A stretch of DNA of 15,655 nt from Paenibacillaceae bacterium UBA6304 (lineage in GTDB: Bacteria; Bacillota; Bacilli; Paenibacillales; Paenibacillaceae): positions 1-15,655 of the forward strand of contig DJTQ01000165.1 of assembly GCA_002439285.1 (NCBI GenBank), read 5' to 3'. The first letter of the stretch is position 1; each line of letters starts with the position of its first letter. Under the pieces are notes generated by a model. It had not been told where the DNA came from and searched no databases. It worked only from the letters and a program-made list of their open reading frames with translations. Shown one piece after another: positions 15,552 to 15,655 of this stretch. The position numbers and the translations under genes were made by a program.

Positions 15552-15592
15552 AAGCCGGGCGGAGAATCCTCTCCTGCCCGGCTTTTATTTTT
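15552..15592 (+). terminator. Terminator of the tetR-RND operon
   Basis: AAGCCGGGC (15552-15560) pairs with GCCCGGCTT (15576-15584), extended inward by GGAG/CTCC with one bulge, and is followed by a T-rich tail (TTTTATTTTT). It lies 18 bp after the pump stop codon. The 60 bp beyond it show nothing supportable. Confidence 0.93.
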
Positions 15593-15655
15593 ACTCTTAA
15601 TAAAATCCGGAAACAAAGGCGACCGCTCCGCTTCTTCGGAATCATTTTACTCCCT

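Overview
The window looks like chromosomal DNA of a low- to mid-GC Firmicute, most likely Paenibacillus or a close relative. This is inferred from gene content and style: strong AGGAGG-type ribosome sites, TTG starts, a class-1 release factor gene directly followed by prmC, a type-2 IPP isomerase, TM2-domain proteins, and a TetR regulator plus AcrB-like pump in the Bacillus yerO-swrC arrangement. The genus rests on recognition, not on a search.

Layout. Positions 1-760 hold no convincing gene. They contain a degenerate ~12-bp repeat (1-257), a cluster of TGTCC/GGACA inverted repeats (327-378) and a short GCGAAGT tandem repeat (630-692). From 811 to 11162 every gene is on the minus strand and the transcription units are clearly separated: (a) a SEDS-family cell-wall polymerase gene with terminators on both sides; (b) prfA-prmC, translationally coupled, with an extended -10 promoter and a terminator that overlaps the end of prmC; (c) two tandem paralogous TM2 membrane-protein genes with their own promoter and terminator; (d) ychF with its own promoter and terminator; (e) cls, a carotenoid-desaturase-like gene, fni and a GNAT acetyltransferase gene. 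These four are in the same orientation with gaps of 41-86 bp and no visible terminator between them, so they are a plausible membrane-lipid/isoprenoid operon that may read into ychF. From 11397 a divergent plus-strand pair encodes a TetR-family repressor and a 1065-residue RND pump, closed by a strong terminator.

How the genes work together. PrfA ends translation and PrmC methylates its GGQ glutamine. The SEDS protein builds peptidoglycan. Cls makes cardiolipin, Fni supplies DMAPP/IPP, and the desaturase-like enzyme would act on a polyprenoid, although no squalene/phytoene synthase gene is present here. The TetR/RND pair matches the logic of YerO-SwrC from Bacillus subtilis (surfactin and antimicrobial self-resistance), with a repressor-type palindrome lying over the predicted transcription start.

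Most notable: a 36-residue Gly/Ala-dominated insertion in the porter domain of the RND pump, the TM2 paralogue pair with shared flanking motifs, the desaturase without a visible synthase, and the repeats at the left end. No clear new defence or mobile system is visible.
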